Of a DNA stretch of 34,022 nt, positions 33,550 through 34,022 are shown in pieces. This stretch comes from Limosilactobacillus coleohominis. GTDB lineage: Bacteria > Bacillota > Bacilli > Lactobacillales > Lactobacillaceae. Position 1 is the stretch's first letter; each line of letters opens with the position of its first letter. The position numbers and the translations under genes are program-made. The stretch covers positions 1 to 34,022 of the forward strand of contig NZ_JACJKU010000009.1 of assembly GCF_016901675.1 (NCBI RefSeq), written 5' to 3'. A model generated the notes under the pieces. The model saw only the letters and a program-made list of their open reading frames with translations, searched no databases and was not told where the DNA came from.

Positions 33550-33730
33550 TTTCGGTCAACACCTTAACCAATTCACTGGCAAGCTTCGGATTAATACCCT
33601 TGAAGATCGTTAAGCGAATCCCATTGAACTCTACTTTAGCCGCAATATGTTTATATGTTGCAGAGATCGGAGCCGTCGTAGATGGCTTTGAAACAAAATT
33701 AGGTGTAATGATTTCATGTTTTTCTTCCAT
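33539..33730 (-). CDS. tnpA: IS66 accessory protein TnpA (Orf1), short form
   Basis: A 63-residue product in the tnpA position, with the ending NPKLASELVKVL. It is shorter than the usual TnpA of proteobacterial IS66 elements but fits the small first ORF of Firmicute copies. The ribosome site AGGAGA precedes the ATG at 33730. It may contact DNA, but no clear helix-turn-helix is visible. Confidence 0.75.
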   Translation of the reverse strand: MEEKHEIITPNFVSKPSTTAPISATYKHIAAKVEFNGIRLTIFKGINPKLASELVKVLTENAH

Positions 33731-33789
33731 AAAAAGTCTCCTAACTGAATTTATTGTAATCAGTATAGGAGACCTGAAGTTGAAAATAT

Positions 33790-33815
33790 ATACGTGTTGT
33801 TATTCGGTGCTTACG
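33790..33815 (-). repeat. IS66 terminal inverted repeat (tnpA-side end)
   Basis: This 26-base arm is the complement of 31512-31537. It lies 59 bases upstream of the tnpA start and should contain or abut the element's promoter. Confidence 0.92.
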
Positions 33816-33855
33816 ATTTATTTATGGCAGATTGCAAGAAATAACTAGAACGAAT

Positions 33856-34022
33856 TTAATGACGTAAATTAAGCAGGAAGATCTCGATTGGTGTGCGCCA
33901 ATTAAGACATTTGAGTGGCCGGGAATTCAGATACCAATTGATTTGAACCAGCTGGCGATCGCTCAGCTCTTCAATAGCTTGTCCCTTGGGAATAAATCGT
34001 CGCAAAACTCGGTTACGGTTCT
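33856..34022 (-). CDS. IS30-family transposase, C-terminal part, runs off the window
   Basis: Reading right to left, the last 54 codons encode the C-terminal end of an IS30-type DDE transposase. The hallmarks are NRNRVLRRFIPKGQAIEELS and, later, LNSRPLKCLNWRTPIEIF, before a TAA at 33858-33856. In IS30 proteins this follows the final catalytic glutamate in an EN-x-N-G/R-x-(L/I)-R-(Q/R)-(Y/F)-P-KG context. The rest of the gene lies beyond the window, so it cannot be called intact. Its terminal repeat should fall within 33816-33855, but I cannot place it. Confidence 0.9.
   Translation of the reverse strand, partial: NRNRVLRRFIPKGQAIEELSDRQLVQINWYLNSRPLKCLNWRTPIEIFLLNLRH

Larger units (their letters stand above)
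31513..33814 (-). mobile_element. IS66-family insertion sequence, complete ends, inactivated tnpC
   Basis: A 2302-base element with the IS66 gene order tnpA, tnpB, tnpC read on the minus strand, bounded by near-perfect terminal inverted repeats beginning GTAAGCACC. tnpC has one in-frame stop. The eight bases outside each end (ATATGTAC and GATTTATT) do not match, so the usual 8-base target duplication is missing. Confidence 0.9.

Noticed and set aside
1-34022. Hidden defence island or prophage
   Set aside because: No nuclease, toxin-antitoxin, restriction, phage structural or cas genes are seen. Apart from the IS elements and the guaA scar the genes are typical housekeeping and metabolic genes.

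Overview
The window looks like chromosome from a low-to-moderate GC lactic acid bacterium of the Lactobacillaceae. I favour a Limosilactobacillus-type heterofermenter. The reasons are strong AGGAGG ribosome sites, a T-box leader, CcpA-type cre sites, a D-lactate dehydrogenase, an LJ0536-type cinnamoyl esterase, LtaS, HelD and the TetR plus YhgE/Pip pair. The species cannot be fixed from sequence reading alone. There are no tRNA, rRNA or CRISPR features.

Layout. Bases 1-110 are the end of an IS3/IS150-like insertion sequence. From 218 to 8551 come yggS, a convergent T-box-controlled NhaC-family transporter (predicted tyrosine T-box), degV, a DUF1836 regulator, a divergent triosephosphate-isomerase paralogue, a YoaK/DUF1275 membrane protein and a two-gene glycerate uptake and phosphorylation operon. 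From 8625 to 17265 come galM with a cre site, a TetR regulator plus YhgE/Pip membrane protein operon, an orphan amino-acid binding lipoprotein followed by an M20 deacylase, D-LDH and a cinnamoyl esterase-like hydrolase. From 17360 to 20041 three genes lie on the minus strand: a histidine phosphatase and hflX, which form an operon, and a DedA protein. HelD and LtaS follow on the plus strand. Then come a GNAT acetyltransferase (minus), pantothenate kinase (plus), and a minus-strand operon in which a small alarmone synthetase precedes a two-component system (response regulator, histidine kinase). guaA diverges from that operon.

The 3' end of guaA marks a sharp change. The 870 bases after it carry no intact gene. 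They hold two sets of 11-base tandem repeats with inverted copies, a lysine-rich gene tail, and several hairpin terminators, two of which share a core sequence. I read this as the scar of elements once integrated at guaA. A complete 2.3-kb IS66-family element (31513-33814) follows, with a tnpC broken by one in-frame stop. The window ends inside an IS30-family transposase.

The most interesting points are: the predicted tyrosine T-box in front of an NhaC-family transporter, with an unreported-looking 30-codon ORF translationally coupled to it; a triosephosphate isomerase paralogue with Ile in place of the conserved Ser after catalytic His95; a 14-codon leader ORF with three CGA arginine codons before the binding protein; an alarmone synthetase wired into a two-component operon; a palindrome over the ltaS promoter; and the repeat-rich guaA scar. 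None of these amounts to a clearly new defence or mobile system.
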